DNA from: Symsagittifera roscoffensis
Taxonomy: Eukaryota > Xenacoelomorpha > Acoela > Convolutidae
Direction of reading: 5' to 3'
Length of the DNA: 64,000 nt
Assembly (NCBI RefSeq): GCF_963678635.1
Contig: NC_087063.1
Location: 25,056,701 to 25,120,700 of the forward strand
The position numbers and the translations under genes were made by a program. Positions 22,223-35,652 of this stretch are shown piece by piece. The notes beneath the pieces are model-generated. The model searched no databases. It was not told the origin of the DNA and worked only from the letters and a program-made list of their open reading frames with translations. Position 1 is the first letter of the stretch. The number at the start of each line of letters is the position of its first letter.

Positions 22223-22692
22223 TGTTGTTTTTAGTTTTTATGATTTAAAATGATGTGTTTTTGTTCCATATAGGTATGTCATTTGAAGTCGATTGACTGA
22301 AAAAATATTGTTTCTTTCCCAGAAAAGGAATGGAAGTTTCGATACCTTGGAAAAAGCTATATTGTTTTCTTTTTTCTTTCCAAGAATAAGATGATTCTAT
22401 TTCCTTTTTAAATTATTTCTAGAGCAGTTTCTTGGCGAATTCGAACCACCGACCTCCTGTTATCTACACAGGATCCTTATCCCCTAAGCCACTACAATTG
22501 TTGGTTTTACGGTTTCCGATTGAAAATTGTTTGTTCTTTTTCTTAACACGTTTGTCATTTGAAATTGCTTGACTTATAGTTTTTTGTTTCATTCCCAGAA
22601 AATGAATGGAAGTTTCGATACCTTGGAAAAAGCTATATTTTTTCTTCCAGGAACAAGAAGGATCTTCATCCTACGAATTGTTAGTTAGCTCA

Positions 22693-22764
22693 GGTCTTGG
22701 GCGGATTTGAACCACCGATCTCCTGTTTACTAGACAGGCGCTTTAACCGCTAAGCCACAAGACC
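22693..22764 (-). tRNA. A head, Thr(AGU)-like, consensus
   Basis: No deviation. Confidence 0.8.
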
Positions 22765-23230
22765 TGTTCTTTTTAGTATTTTTGATTTAAAATCATGTGT
22801 TTTTTTCCATATAGGTATGTCATTTGAAGTCGATTGACTTTAAAAAAATTTGTTTCTTTCTCAAAAAAGGAATGGAAGTTTCGATACCTTGGAGAAAGCT
22901 ATATTGTTTTCTTTTTCTTTCCAAGAATAAGATGATTCTATTTCCTTTTTCTGTTTCTAGCGCAGTTTGTGGGCGGATTCGAAACATCGACCTCCTGTTA
23001 TATTCACTGGATCCTTATCCCCTAGGCCACTAGAACTTTCGTCTTCACGTTTTCCGATTCAAAATTGTTTGTTCTTTTTCTTAACACGTTTGTCATTTGA
23101 AATTGCTTGACTTATATCTTTTTGTTTCATTCCCAGAAAATGAATGGAAGTTTCAATACCTTGGAAAAAGCTATATTTTTTCTTCCAGGAACAAGAAGGA
23201 TCTTCATCCTGCGAATTGTTAGTTAGCTCA

Positions 23231-23302
23231 GGTCTTGGGCGGATTAAAACCACCGATCTCCTGTTTACTAGACAGGCGCTTTAACCGCTAAGCCACAAGA
23301 CA
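23231..23302 (-). tRNA. A head, Thr(AGU)-like, weakened
   Basis: C56 to U, and G1 to T. Confidence 0.66.
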
Positions 23303-23772
23303 TGTTGATTTTAGTTTTTATGATTTAAAATCATGTGTTTTTGGTCCATATAGGTATGTCATTTGAAGTCGATTGACTGAAAAAAATTTGTTTCTTTCCC
23401 AGAAAAGGAATGGAAGTTTCGATACCTTGGAAAAAGCTATATTGTTTTCTTTTTTCTTGCCAAGAATAGGATGATTCTATTTCCTTTTTAAATTATTTCT
23501 AGAGCAGTTTCTTGGCGAATTCGAACCACCGACCTCCTGTTATATACACAGGATCATTATCCCCTAAGCCACTAGAATTGTTGGTTTCACCGTTTCCGAT
23601 TCAAAATTGTTTGTTCTTTTTCTTAACACGTTTGTCATTTGAAATTGCTTGACTTATAGTTTTTTGTTTCATTCCCAGAAAATGAATGGAAGTTTCAATA
23701 CCTTGGAAAAAGCTATATTTTTTCTTCCAGGAACAAGAAGGATCTTCAATCTACGAGTTGTTAGTTAGCTCA

Positions 23773-23844
23773 GGTCTTGGGCGGATTTGAAGCACCGATC
23801 TCCTGTTTACTAGACAGGCGCTTTAACCGCAAAGCCACAAGACC
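23773..23844 (-). tRNA. A head, Thr(AGU)-like
   Basis: A14 to U and a change at position 54. Confidence 0.66.
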
Positions 23845-24314
23845 TGTTCATTTTAGTATTTTTGATTTAAAATCATGTGTTTTTGTTCCATATAGGTATG
23901 TCATTTGAAGTCGATTGACTTTAAAAAATTTTGTTTCTTTCTCAGAAAAGGAATGGAAGTTTCGATACCTTGGAGAAAGCTATATTGTTTTCTTTTTCTT
24001 TCCAAGAATAAGATGATTATATTTCCTTTTTAAATTATTTCTAGAGCAGTTTCTTGGCGAATTCGAACCACCGACCTCCTGTTATATACACAGGATCCTT
24101 ATCCCCTAAGCCACTAGAATTGTTGGTTTCACGGTTTCCGATTCAAAAATGTTTGTTCTTTTTCTTAACACGTTTGTCATTTGAAATTGCTTGACTTATA
24201 GTTTTTTGTTTCATTCCCAGAAAATGAATGGAAGTTTCAATACCTTGGAAAAAGCTATATTTTTTCTTCCAGGAACAAGATGGATCTTCATCCTACGAAT
24301 TGTTAGTTATCTCA

Positions 24315-24386
24315 GTTCTTGGGCGGATTTGATCCTCCGCTCTCCTGTATACTAGACAGGCGCTTTATTCGCTAAGCCACAAGACC
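24315..24386 (-). pseudogene. A head, class III
   Basis: Class III: T54 to A, T-stem A51-G63 mismatch and D loop AGCGAATA without the GG pair. Confidence 0.7.
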
Positions 24387-24856
24387 TGCTGCTACTAGTT
24401 TTTTTGATTTAAAATCATGTGTTTTTTTTCCATATAGGTATGTCATTTGAAGTCGATTGACTTTAAAAAATTTTGTTTCTTTCTCAGAAAAGGAATGGAA
24501 GTTTCGATACCTTGGAGAAAGCTATATTGTTTTCTTTTTCTTTCCAAGAATAAGATGATTATATTTCCTTTTTAAATTATTTCTAGAGCAGTTTCTTGGC
24601 GAATTCGAACCACCGACCTCCTGTTATATACACAGGATCTTTATCCCCTAAGCCACTAGAATTGTTGGTTTCACGGTTTCCGATTCAAAAATGTTTGTTC
24701 TTTTTCTTAACACGTTTGTCATTTGAAATAGCTTGACTTATAGTTTTTTGTTTCATTCCCAGAAAATGAATGGAAGTTTCAATACCTTGGAAAAAGCTAT
24801 ATTTTTTCTTCCAGGAACAAGATGGATCTTCATCCTACGAATTGTTAGTTATCTCA

Positions 24857-24928
24857 GTTCTTGGGCGGATTTGATCCTCCGATCTCCTGTATACTAGACA
24901 GGCGCTTTATTCGCTAAGCCACAAGACC
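24857..24928 (-). pseudogene. A head, class III
   Basis: Nearly the same as 24315. Confidence 0.7.
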
Positions 24929-25398
24929 TGCTGCTACTAGTTTTTATGATTTGAAATCATGTGTTTTTGTTCCATATAGGTATGTCATTTGAAGTCGATT
25001 GACTGAAAAAAAATTGTTTCTTTCCCAGAAAAGGAATGGAAGTTTCGATACCTTGGAAAAAGCTATATTGTTTTCTTTTTTCTTTCCAAGAATAAGATGA
25101 TTCTATTTCCTTTTTAAATTATTTCTAGAGCAGTTTCTTGGCGAATTCGAACCACCGACCTCCAGTTATATACACAGGATCCTTATCCCCTAAGCCACTA
25201 GAATTGTTGGTTTCACCGTTTCCGATTCAAAATTGTTTGTTCTTTTTCTTAACACGTTTGTCATTTGAAATTGCTTGACTTATAGTTTTTTGTTTCATTC
25301 CCAGAAAATGAATGGAAGTTTCAATACCTTGGAAAAAGCTATATTTTTTCTTCCAGGAACAAGAAGGATCTTCATTCTACGAGTTGTTAGTTAGCTCA

Positions 25399-25470
25399 GG
25401 TCTTGGGCGGATTTGAACCACCGATCTCCTGTTTACTAGACAGGCGCTTTAACCGCAAAGCCACAAGACG
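25399..25470 (-). tRNA. A head, Thr(AGU)-like
   Basis: A14 to U, and G1 to C. Confidence 0.68.
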
Positions 25471-25940
25471 TGTTCATTTTAGTATTTTTGATTTAAAATC
25501 ATGTGTTTTTGTTCCATATAGGTATGTCATTTGAAGTCGATTGACTTTAAAAAATTTTGTTTCTTTCTCAGAAAAGGAATGGAAGTTTCGATACCTTGGA
25601 GAAAGCTATATTGTTTTCTTTTTCTTTCCAAGAATAAGATGATTATATTTCCTTTTTAAATTATTTCTAGAGCAGTTTCTTGGCGAATTCGAACCACCGA
25701 CCTCCTGTTATATACACAGGATTCTTATCCCCTAAGCCACTAGAATTGTTGGTTTCACCATTTCCGATTCAAAATTGTTTGTTCTTTTTCTTAACACGTT
25801 TGTCATTTGAAATTGCTTGACTTATAGTTTTTTGTTTCATTCCCAGAAAATGAATGGAAGTTTCAATACCTTGGAAAAAGCTATATTTTTTCTTCCAGGA
25901 ACAAGAAGGATCTTCATTCTACGAGTTGTTAGTTAGCTCA

Positions 25941-26012
25941 GCTCTTGGGCGGATTTGAACCACCGATCTCCTGTTTACTAGACAGGCGCTTTAACCGCAA
26001 AGCCACAAGACC
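25941..26012 (-). tRNA. A head, Thr(AGU)-like
   Basis: A14 to U and a change at acceptor position 71. Confidence 0.68.
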
Positions 26013-26482
26013 TGTTCATTTTAGTATTTTTGATTTAAAATGATGTGTTTTTGTTCCATATAGGTATGTCATTTGAAGTCGATTGACTTAAAAAAATTTT
26101 GTTTCTTTCTCAGAAAAGGAATGGAAGTTTCGATACCTTGGAGAAAGCTATATTGTTTTCTTTTTCTTTCCAAGAATAAGATGATTATATTTCCTTTTTA
26201 AATTATTTCTAGAGCAGTTTCTTGGCGAATTCGAACCACCGACCTCCTGTTATATACACAGGATTCTTATCCCCTAAGCCACTAGAATTGTTGGTTTCAC
26301 CATTTCCGATTCAAAATTGTTTGTTCTTTTTCTTAACACGTTTGTCATTTGAAATTGCTTGACTTATAGTTTTTTGTTTCATTCCCAGAAAATGAATGGA
26401 AGTTTCAATACCTTGGAAAAAGCTATATTTTTTCTTCCAGGAACAAGAAGGATCTTCATTCTACGAGTTGTTAGTTAGCTCA

Positions 26483-26554
26483 GGTCTTGGGCGGATTTGA
26501 ACCACCGATCTCCTGTTTACTAGACAGGCGCTTTAACCGCAAAGCCACAAGACC
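26483..26554 (-). tRNA. A head, Thr(AGU)-like
   Basis: Only A14 to U. Confidence 0.72.
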
Positions 26555-27024
26555 TGTTCATTTTAGTATTTTTGATTTAAAATCATGTGTTTTTGTTCCA
26601 TATAGGTATGTCATTTGAAGTCGATTGACTTAAAAAAATTTTGTTTCTTTCTCAGAAAAGGAATGGAAGTTTCGATACCTTGGAGAAAGCTATATTGTTT
26701 TCTTTTTCTTTCCAAGAATAAGATGATTATATTTCCTTTTTAAATTATTTCTAGAGCAGTTTCTTGGCGAATTCGAACCACCGACCTCCTGTTATATACA
26801 CAGGATTCTTATCCCCTAAGCCACTAGAATTGTTGGTTTCACCATTTCCGATTCAAAATTGTTTGTTCTTTTTCTTAACACGTTTGTCATTTGAAATTGC
26901 TTGACTTATAGTTTTTTGTTTCATTCCCAGAAAATGAATGGAAGTTTCAATACCTTGGAAAAAGCTATATTTTTTCTTCCAGGAACAAGAAGGATCTTCA
27001 TTCTACGAGTTGTTAGTTAGCTCA

Positions 27025-27096
27025 GGTCTTGGGCGGATTTGAACCACCGATCTCCTGTTTACTAGACAGGCGCTTTAACCGCAAAGCCACAAGACC
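27025..27096 (-). tRNA. A head, Thr(AGU)-like
   Basis: Only A14 to U; same as 26483. Confidence 0.72.
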
Positions 27097-27566
27097 TGTT
27101 CATTTTAGTATTTTTGATTTAAAATCATGTGTTTTTGTTCCATATAGGTATGTCATTTGAAGTCGATTGACTTTAAAAAATTTTGGTTCTTTCTCAGAAA
27201 AGGAATGGAAGTTTCGATACCTTGGAGAAAGCTATATTGTTTTCTTTTTCTTTCCAAGAGTAAGATGATTATATTTCCTTTTTAAATTATTTCTAGAGCA
27301 GTTTCTTGGCGAATTCGAACCACCGACCTCCTGTTATATACACAGGATCCTTATCCCCTAAGCCACTAGAATTGTTGGTTTCACGGTTTCCGATTCAAAA
27401 ATGTTTGTTCTTTTTCTTAACACGTTTGTCATTTGAAATTGCTTGACTTATAGTTTTTTGTTTCATTCCCAGAAAATGAATGGAAGTTTCAAGACCTTGG
27501 AAAAAGCTATATTTTTTCTTCCAGGAACAAGATGGATCTTCATCCTACGAATTGTTAGTTATCTCA

Positions 27567-27638
27567 GTTCTTGGGCGGATTTGATCCTCCGATCTCCTGT
27601 ATACTAGACAGGCGCTTTATTCGCTAAGCCACAAGACC
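27567..27638 (-). pseudogene. A head, class III
   Basis: Same lesions as 24857. Confidence 0.7.
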
Positions 27639-28106
27639 TGCTGCTACTAGTTTTTTTGATTTAAAATGATGTGTTTTTTTTTCCATTTAGGTATGTCATT
27701 TGAAGTCGATTGACTTTAAAAAATTTTGTTTCTTTCTCAGAAAAGGAATGGAAGTTTCGATACCTTGGAGAAAGCTATATTGTTTTCTTCTTCTTTCCAA
27801 GAATAAGATGATTCTATTTCCTTTTCCTGTTTCTAGCGCAGTTTGTGGGCGGATTCGAAACATCGACCTCCTGTTATATTCACTGGATCCTTATCCCCTA
27901 GGCCACTAGAACTTTCGTCTTCACGTTTTCCGATTTAAAATTGTTTGTTCTTTTTCTTAACACGTTTGTCATTTTAAATTGCTTGACTTATAGTTTTTTG
28001 TTTCATTCCCAGAAAATGAATGGAAGTTTCAATACCTTGGAAAAAGCTATATTTTTTCTTCCAGGAACAAGATGGATCTTCATCCTACGAATTGTTAGTT
28101 ATCTCA

Positions 28107-28178
28107 GTTCTTGGGCGGATTTGATCCTCCGATCTCCTGTATACTAGACAGGCGCTTTATTCGCTAAGCCACAAGACC
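28107..28178 (-). pseudogene. A head, class III
   Basis: Same lesions as 27567. Confidence 0.7.
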
Positions 28179-28909
28179 TGCTGCTAATAGTTTTTTTGAT
28201 TTAAAATCATGTGTTTTTGTTCCATATAGGTATGTCATTTGAAGTCGATTGACTTAAAAATTTTTTGTTTCTTTCCCAGAAAATGAATGGAAGTTTCGAT
28301 ACCTTGGAAAAAGCTATTGTGTTTTCTTTCTTCTTTCCAAGAATTCTATTTCGTTTTTTTTATTTCTAGCGCAGTTTCTGGGCGGATTCGATCCATTGCT
28401 GTTATATTCACAGTATCCTTATCCCCTAAGCCACAAGAATTGTTGGTTTCAAGTTTTCCGATTCAAAATTGTTTATTCTTTTTCTTAACACGTTTGTTAT
28501 TTGAAGTTCCCTGACTTATAGTGTTTTGTTTCATTCAGAAAATGAATGGAAGTTTCAATACGTTGGAAGAAGCTCTACTGTTTTCCTTTTTCTTTCCAAG
28601 AATAAGACGATTCCATTTCCTTTTTTTTAAAATTTCAAGCGCAGTTCCACGGCGGATTCGAACTATCGACCTCCTGTTATATACACATGATCCTTATCCC
28701 CTAAGGCACTAGAATTGTTGGTTTCACGGTTTCCGATTCAAAAATGTTTGTTCTTTTGCTTAACACAATTGTCATTTGAAATTGCTTGACTTATAGTTTT
28801 TTGTTTCATTCCCAGAAAATGAATGGAAGTTTCAATACCATGGAAAAAGCTATATTTTTTCTTCCAGGAACAAGATGGATCTTCATCCTACGAATTGTTA
28901 GTTATCTCA

Positions 28910-28981
28910 GTTCTTGGGCGGATTTGATCCTCCGATCTCCTGTATACTAGACAAGCGCTTTATTCGCTAAGCCACAAAACC
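28910..28981 (-). pseudogene. A head, class III
   Basis: Acceptor 5' strand also changed (GGTTTTG). Confidence 0.68.
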
Positions 28982-29711
28982 TGCTGCTACTAGTTTTTTT
29001 GATTTAAAATCATGTGTTTTTGTTCCATATAGGTATGTCATTTGAAGTCGATTAACTTAAAAATTTTGTGTTTCTTTCCCAGAAATTGAATGGAAGTTTC
29101 GATACCTTGGAAAAGCTATAGTGTTTTCTTTCTTCTTTCCAAGAATTCTATTTCGTTTTTTTTTTATTTCTAGCGCAGTTTCTGGGCGGATTCGATCCAT
29201 TGCTGTTATATTCACAGTATCCTTATCCCCTAAGCCACAAGAATTGTTGGTTTCAAGTTTTCTGATTCAAAATTGTTTGTTCTTTTTCTTAACACGTTTG
29301 TCATTTGAAGTTCCCTGACTTATAGTGTTTTGTTTCAATCAGAAAATGAATGGAAGTTTCAATACGTTGGAAGAAGCTATACTGTTTTCTTTTTTCTTTC
29401 CAAGAATAAGACGATTCCATTTCCTTTTTTTTAAATTTCTAGCGCAGTTCCAGGGCGGATTCGAACCATCGACCTCCTGTTATATACACATGATCCTTAT
29501 CCCCTAAGGCACTAAAATTGTTGGTGTCATACTTCCGATTCAAAATTGTTTGTTCTTTTTCTTAACACGTTTGTCATTTGAAGTTGCTTGACTTAAAGTT
29601 GTTTGTTTCATTCCCAGAAAATGAATGGAAATTACAATATCTTGGAACAAGCTATATTTTTTCTTCCAGGAACAAGAAGGATCTTCATCCTACGAATTGT
29701 TAGTTAGCTCA

Positions 29712-29783
29712 GGTCTTGGGCGAATTTGACCCACCAATCTCCTGTTTACTAGACAGGCGCTTTAACCGCTAAGCCACAAGACC
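29712..29783 (-). tRNA. A head, Thr(AGU)-like, weakened
   Basis: T54 to G and a T-stem change. Confidence 0.64.
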
Positions 29784-30245
29784 TGTTCCTTATAGTTTTT
29801 TGATTTAAAATCATGTGTTTTGTTCAATATACGTATGTCATTTGAAGTCGATTGACTTCAAATTTTTGTTTCTTTCTCAGAAAAGGAACGGAAGTTTCGA
29901 TACCTTGGAGAATGCTATATTGTTTTCTTTTTCTTTCCAAGAATAAGATGATTCTATTTCCTTTTTTGTTTCTAGCGCAGTTTGTGGGCGGATTCGAACC
30001 ATCGACCTCCTGTTATATACACATGATCCTTATCCCCTAAGGCACTAGAATTGTTGGTTTCATGTTTTCCGATTCAAAATTGTTTGTTCTTTTTCTTAAC
30101 ACGTTTGTCATTTGAAGTTGCTTGACTTAAAGTTTTTTGTTTCATTCCCAGAAAATGAATGGAAGTTAGAACACCTTGGAACAAGCTATATGTTTTCTTC
30201 CAGGAACAAAATGGATCTTCATCGTACGAATTGTTAGTTAGCTCA

Positions 30246-30317
30246 AGTCTTGGGAGGATTTGAACCACCGATCTCCTGTTTACTAGACATGCGCTTTAAC
30301 CGCTAAGCCACAAGACC
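30246..30317 (-). tRNA. A head, Thr(AGU)-like, weakened
   Basis: A28-G42 and 51-63 mismatches; last acceptor pair lost. Confidence 0.62.
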
Positions 30318-30783
30318 TGTTCATTTCCGTTTTTTTGAGTTAAAATTATGTGTTTTTGTTCCATATAGGTATGTCATTCGAAGTCGATTGACTTCGAATT
30401 TTTTGTTTCGTTCTCAGAAAAGGAATGGAAGTTTCGATACCTTGGAGAAAGCTATATTGTTTTCTTTTTCTTTCCAAGAATAAGATGAATCAATTTCCTT
30501 TTCTTTATTTCTAGCGAAGTTTGAGGGCGGATTCGAACCATCGACCTCCTGTTATATTCACTGGATCCTTATCCCCTAGGCCGTTAAAACTGTTTTCTTC
30601 ACGTTTTCCGATTCAAAATTAATTGTTCTTTTTCTTAACACGTTTGTCATTTGAAGTTGCTTGACTTATAGTTTTTTGTTTAATTCCCAGAAAATGAACG
30701 GAAGTTACAATACCTTGGAAAAGCTATATTTTTTCTTCCAGGAACAAGAAGGATCTTCATCCTACGAATTGTTAGTTAGCTCA

Positions 30784-30855
30784 GGTCTTGGGCGGATTTG
30801 AACCACCGATCTCCTGTTTACTAGACAGTCGCTTTAACCGCTAAGCCACAAGACC
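30784..30855 (-). tRNA. A head, Thr(AGU)-like
   Basis: A27-G43 mismatch only. Confidence 0.74.
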
Positions 30856-31318
30856 TGTTACTTTTAGTTTTTTTGATTTAAAATCATGTGTTTTGTTCCA
30901 TATAGGTATGTCATTTGAAGTCGATTGACTTCAAACTTTTTGTTTCGTTCTCAGAAAAGGAATGGAAGTTTCGATACTTGGAGAAAGCTATTTTGTTTTC
31001 TTTTTCTTTCCAAGAATAAGATGATTCTATTTCCTTTTCTTTCTTTCAAGCGAAGTTTGTGGGCGGATTCGAACCATCGACATCCTGTTAGATTCACTGG
31101 ATCCTTATCACCTAGGCCACTAGAACTGTTTTCTTCACGTTTTACGATTCAAAATTGTTTGTTCTTTTTCTTAACACGTTTGTCATTTGAAGTTCCCTGA
31201 CTTATAGTGTTTTGTTTCATTCAGAAAATGAATGGAAGTTAGAATACCTTGGAACAAGCTATATGTTTTCTTTCAGGAACAAAATGGATCTTCATCGTAC
31301 GAATTGTTAGTTATCTCA

Positions 31319-31390
31319 AGTCTTGGGCCGATTTGAACCACCGATCTCCTGTTTACTAGACATGCGCTTTAACCGCTAAGCCACAAGACC
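31319..31390 (-). tRNA. A head, Thr(AGU)-like, weakened
   Basis: Lesions as 30246 but a different T-stem change (CGGCC). Confidence 0.62.
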
Positions 31391-31858
31391 TGTTCATTTC
31401 AGTTTTTTTGAATTAAAATTATGTGTTTTTGTTCCATATAGGTATGTCATTCGAAGTCGATTGACTTCGAATTTTTTTGTTTCGTTCTCAGAAAAGGAAT
31501 GGAAGTTTCGATACCTTGGAGAAAGCTATATTGTTTTCTTTTTCTTTCCAAGAATAAGAAGAATCAATTTCCTTTGCTTTATTTCTATCGAAGTTTGAGG
31601 GCGGATTCGAACCATCGACCTCCTGTAATATTCACTGGATCCTTATCCCCTAGGCCACTAGAACTGTTTTCTTCACGTTTTCCGATTCAAAATTAATTGT
31701 TCTTTTTCTTAACACGTTTGTCATTTGAAGTTGCTTGACTTATAGTTTTTTGTTTAATTCCCAGAAAATGAACGGAAGTTACAATACCTTGGAAAAAGCT
31801 ATGTTTTTTCTTCCAGGAACAAGAAGGATCTTCATCCTACGAATTGTTAGTTAGCTCA

Positions 31859-31930
31859 GGTCTTGGGCGGATTTGAACCACCGATCTCCTGTTTACTAGA
31901 CAGTCGCTTTAACCGCTAAGCCACAAGACC
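31859..31930 (-). tRNA. A head, Thr(AGU)-like
   Basis: Same sequence as 30784. Confidence 0.74.
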
Positions 31931-32396
31931 TGTTACTTTTAGTATTTTTGATTTAAAATCATGTGTTTTGTTCCATATAGGTATGTCATTTGAAGTCGAT
32001 TGACTTCAAATTTTTTGTTTCGTTCTCAGAAAAGGAATGGAAGTTTCGATACCTTGGAGAAAGCTATATTGTTTTCTTTTTCTTTCCAAGAATAAGATGA
32101 TTCTTTTTCCTTTTCTTTCTTTCTAGCGAAGTTTGTGGGCGGATTCGAACCATCGACCTCCTGTTATATTCACTGGATCCTTATCATCTAGGCCACTAGA
32201 ACTGTTTTCTTCACGTTTTACGATTCAATATTAATTGTTCTTTTTCTTAAAACGTTTGTCATTTGAAGTTGCTTGACTTATAGTTTTTTGTTTAATTCCC
32301 AGAATATGAACGGAAGTTACAATACCTTGGAACAAGCTATATTTTTTCTTCCAGGAACAAGATGGATCTTCATCCTACCAAATGTTAGTTAGCTCA

Positions 32397-32468
32397 GGTC
32401 TTGGGCGGATTTGATCCACCAATATCCTGTTTACTAGACAGGCGCTTTAACCGCTAAGCCACAATACC
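32397..32468 (-). tRNA. A head, Thr(AGU)-like, weakened
   Basis: Position 54 changed; acceptor GGTATTG. Confidence 0.62.
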
Positions 32469-32931
32469 TGTTGGCTTTGGTTTTTTTTTTAAATCATGTG
32501 TTTTTGTTCCATATAGGTATGTCATTTGAAGTCGAGTGACTTCATTTTTTTTGTTTCTTTCCCAGAAAAGGAATGGAAGTTTCGATACCTTGAAAAAAGC
32601 TACATTGTTTTGTTTTTACTTTCAAAGAATAAGATCATTCTATTTCCTTTTCTTACTTCTAGCGCAGTTTCTGGGCGCATTCGAACCATCGATCTCCTGC
32701 TATGTACACATGATCCTTGTCCCCTAAGCCACTAGAATTGTTGGTTTCATGTTTTCCGATTCAAAATTGTTTGTTCTTTTTCTTAACACGTTTGTCATTT
32801 GAAGTTGCTTGACTTATAGTTTTTGTTTCCTTCCCAGAAAATGAATGGAAGTTTCAATACCTTGGAAAAAGTTTGATTTTTTCTTCCAGGAACAAGATGG
32901 ATCTTCAACCTGCAAATTGTTAGTTAGCTCA

Positions 32932-33003
32932 GGTCTTGGGCCGATTTGAACCACCGATCTCCTGTTTACTTGACAGGCGCTTTAACCGCTAAGCCACAAG
33001 ACA
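32932..33003 (-). tRNA. A head, Thr(AGU)-like, weakened
   Basis: U33 replaced by A in loop CAAGTAA; T-stem change. Confidence 0.62.
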
Positions 33004-33474
33004 TGTTGCTTTTAGTTCTTATGATTTAAAATCATGTGTTTTTGTTCCATATAGGTAAGTCATTTGAAGTCCATTGACTTCAAAAAATTTTCTTTCTTTC
33101 CCAGAAAAGGAATGGAAGTTTCGATACCTTGGAAAAAGCTATATTGTTTTCTTTTTTCTTTCCAAGAATAAGATGATTCTATTTCCTTTTTTAATTACTT
33201 CTAGCGCAGTTTCTGGGCGCATTCGAACCATCGACCTCCTGTTATATACACAGGATCCTTGTCCCCTAAGCCACTAGAATTGTTGGTTTCACGGTTTCCG
33301 ATTCAAAATTGTTTGTTCTTTTTCTTAACACGTTTGTCATTTGAAATTGCTTGACTTATAGTTTTTTGTTTCATTCCAAGAAAATGAATGGAAGTTTCAA
33401 TACCTTGGAAAAAGCTATATTTTTTCTTCCAGGAACAAGATGGATCTTCATCCTGCGAATTCTTAGTTAGCTCA

Positions 33475-33547
33475 GGTCTTGGGCGGATCTGAACTACCGA
33501 TCTCCTGTTTGACTAGACAGGCTCTTTAACCGCTAAGCCACAATACA
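33475..33547 (-). pseudogene. A head with 8-nt anticodon loop
   Basis: One base inserted in the loop (CTAGTCAA); acceptor TGTATTG. Confidence 0.65.
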
Positions 33548-34294
33548 TGTTGCTTTTAATTTTTATGATTTAAAATCATGTGTTTTTGTTCCATATAGGT
33601 ATGTCATTTGAAGTCGATTGACTTACAAATTTTTTGTTTCTTTCCCAGAAAAGGAATGGAAGTTTCGATACCTTGGAAAAAGTTATATTGTTTTCTCTTT
33701 ACTTTCTAAGAATAAGATCATTCAATATCCTTTTTTTTTTTACTTCTAGGGCGGTTTCTGGTCCGATTCGAACCATCGACCTCCTGTTATATACACATGA
33801 TCCTTATCCCCTAAGCCACTAGAATTGTTGGTTTCATGTTGTCCGATTCAAAATTGTTTGTTCTTTTTCTTAACAAGTTTGTCATTTGAAATTGCTTGAC
33901 TTATAGTTTTTTGTTTCATTCCCAGAAAATGAATGGAAGTTACAATACCTTGGAACAAGCTATATTGTTTTCTTTTTTCTTTCCAAGAATAAGATGATTC
34001 TATTTCCTTTTTTTATTATTTATAGAGCAGTTTCTGGGCGGATTCGAACCACCGACCTCCTGTTATATACACAGGATCCTTATCCCCTAAGCCACTAGAA
34101 TTTTTTGTTTCACGGTTTCCGATTCAAAATTGTTTGTTCTTTTTCTTAACACGTTTGTCATTTGAAATTGTTTGATTATAGTTTTTTGTTTCATTCCCAG
34201 AAAATGAATGGAAGTTACAATACCTTGGAACAAGCTATATGTTTTCGTCCAGGATTAAGATGAATCTTCATCCTACGAATTGTTAGTTAGCTCA

Positions 34295-34366
34295 GGCCTT
34301 GGGCGGATTTGAACCACCCATCTCCTGTTTACTAGACATGCGCTTTAACCGCTAAGCCACAAGACA
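34295..34366 (-). tRNA. A head, Thr(AGU)-like, weakened
   Basis: U3-G70 wobble, A28-G42 mismatch, G1 to T. Confidence 0.64.
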
Positions 34367-34838
34367 TGTTGCTTTTAGTTCTTATGATTTAAAATCATGC
34401 GTTTTTGATCCATATAGGTAAGTCATTTGAAGTCGATTGACTTTAAAAAATTTTCTTTCTTTCCCAGAAAAGGAATGGAAGTTTCGATACCTTGGAAAAA
34501 GCTATAATGTTTTCTTTTTTCTTTCCAAGAATAAGATGATTCTATTTCCTTTTTTAATTACTTCTAGCGCAGTTTCTGGGCGCATTCGAACCATCGACCT
34601 CCTGTTATATACACAGGATCCTTATCCCCTAAGCCACTAGAATTGTTGGTTTCACGGTTTTCGATTCAAAATTGTTTGTTCTTTTTCTTAACACGTTTGT
34701 CATTTGAAATTGCTTGACTTTTAGTTTTTTTGTTTCATTCCCAGAAAATGAATGGAAGTTACACTACCTTGAAACAAGCTATATTTTTTCGTCCAGGATT
34801 AAGATGAATCTTCATCCTACGAATTGTTAGTTAGCTCA

Positions 34839-34910
34839 GGCCTTGGGCGGATTTGAACCACCCATCTCCTGTTTACTAGACAGGCGCTTTAACCGCTAAG
34901 CCACAAGACC
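34839..34910 (-). tRNA. A head, Thr(AGU)-like
   Basis: U3-G70 wobble and a variable-region change (AGATG); all stems pair. Confidence 0.76.
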
Positions 34911-35652
34911 TGTTCATTTTAGTATTTTTGATTTAAAATGATGTGTTTTTGTTCCATATAGGTATGTCATTTGAAGTCGATTGACTTTAAAAAATTTTTT
35001 TTCTTTCTCAGAAAAGGAATGGAAGTTTCGATACCTTGGAGAAAGCTATATTGTTTTCTTTTTCTTTCCAAGAATAAGATGATTCTATATCCTTTTTTTT
35101 TACTTTAGGGCGGTTTCCTGTCCGATTCGAACCATCGACCTCCTGTTATATAACCATGATCCTTATCCCCTAAGCCACTAGAATTGTTGGTTTCATGTTT
35201 TCCGATTCAAAATTGTTTGTTCTTTTTCTTAACACGTTTGTCATTTGAAATTGCTTGACTTATAGTTTTTTGTTTCATTCCCAGAAAATGAATGGAAGTT
35301 ACAATACCTTGGAACAAGCTATATTGTTTTCTTTTTTCTTTCCAAGAATAAGATGATTCTATTTCCTTTTTTATTATTTATAGAGCAGTTTCTGGGCGGA
35401 TTCGAACCACCGACCTCCTGTTATATACACAGGATCCTTATCCCCTAAGCCACTAGAATTTTTTGTTTCACGGTTTCCGATTCAAAATTGTTTGTTCTTT
35501 TTCTTAACACGTTTGTCATTTGAAATTGCTTGACTTATAGTTTTTTGTTTCATTCCCAGAAAATGAATGGAAGTTACACTACCTTGAAACAAGCTATTTT
35601 TTTCGTCCAGGAACAAGATGAATCTTCATCCTACGAATTGTTAGTTAGCTCA

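Larger units (their letters stand above)
11448..23000 (-). repeat. array block: irregular A/B dimers, some B-less units
   Basis: A heads occur every 415-545 bp from 11904 to 22693. B-less 415-418 bp units are at 12439-12855 and 14736-15569. Deletions occur in an A head at 20754 and in a B head at about 21925-21935, where the T arm and anticodon arm are missing. A similar block has duplicated dimers around 16.1-17.0 kb and 18.1-18.9 kb. Confidence 0.85.
23000..28180 (-). repeat. regular 542-bp dimer run
   Basis: A heads at 23231, 23773, 24315, 24857, 25399, 25941, 26483, 27025, 27567 and 28107 are spaced at 542 bp, with the last interval 540. Two head types alternate in groups: A14-to-U copies (23773, 25399-27025) and class III copies (24315, 24857, 27567, 28107). 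This is the most regular part of the window. Confidence 0.92.
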
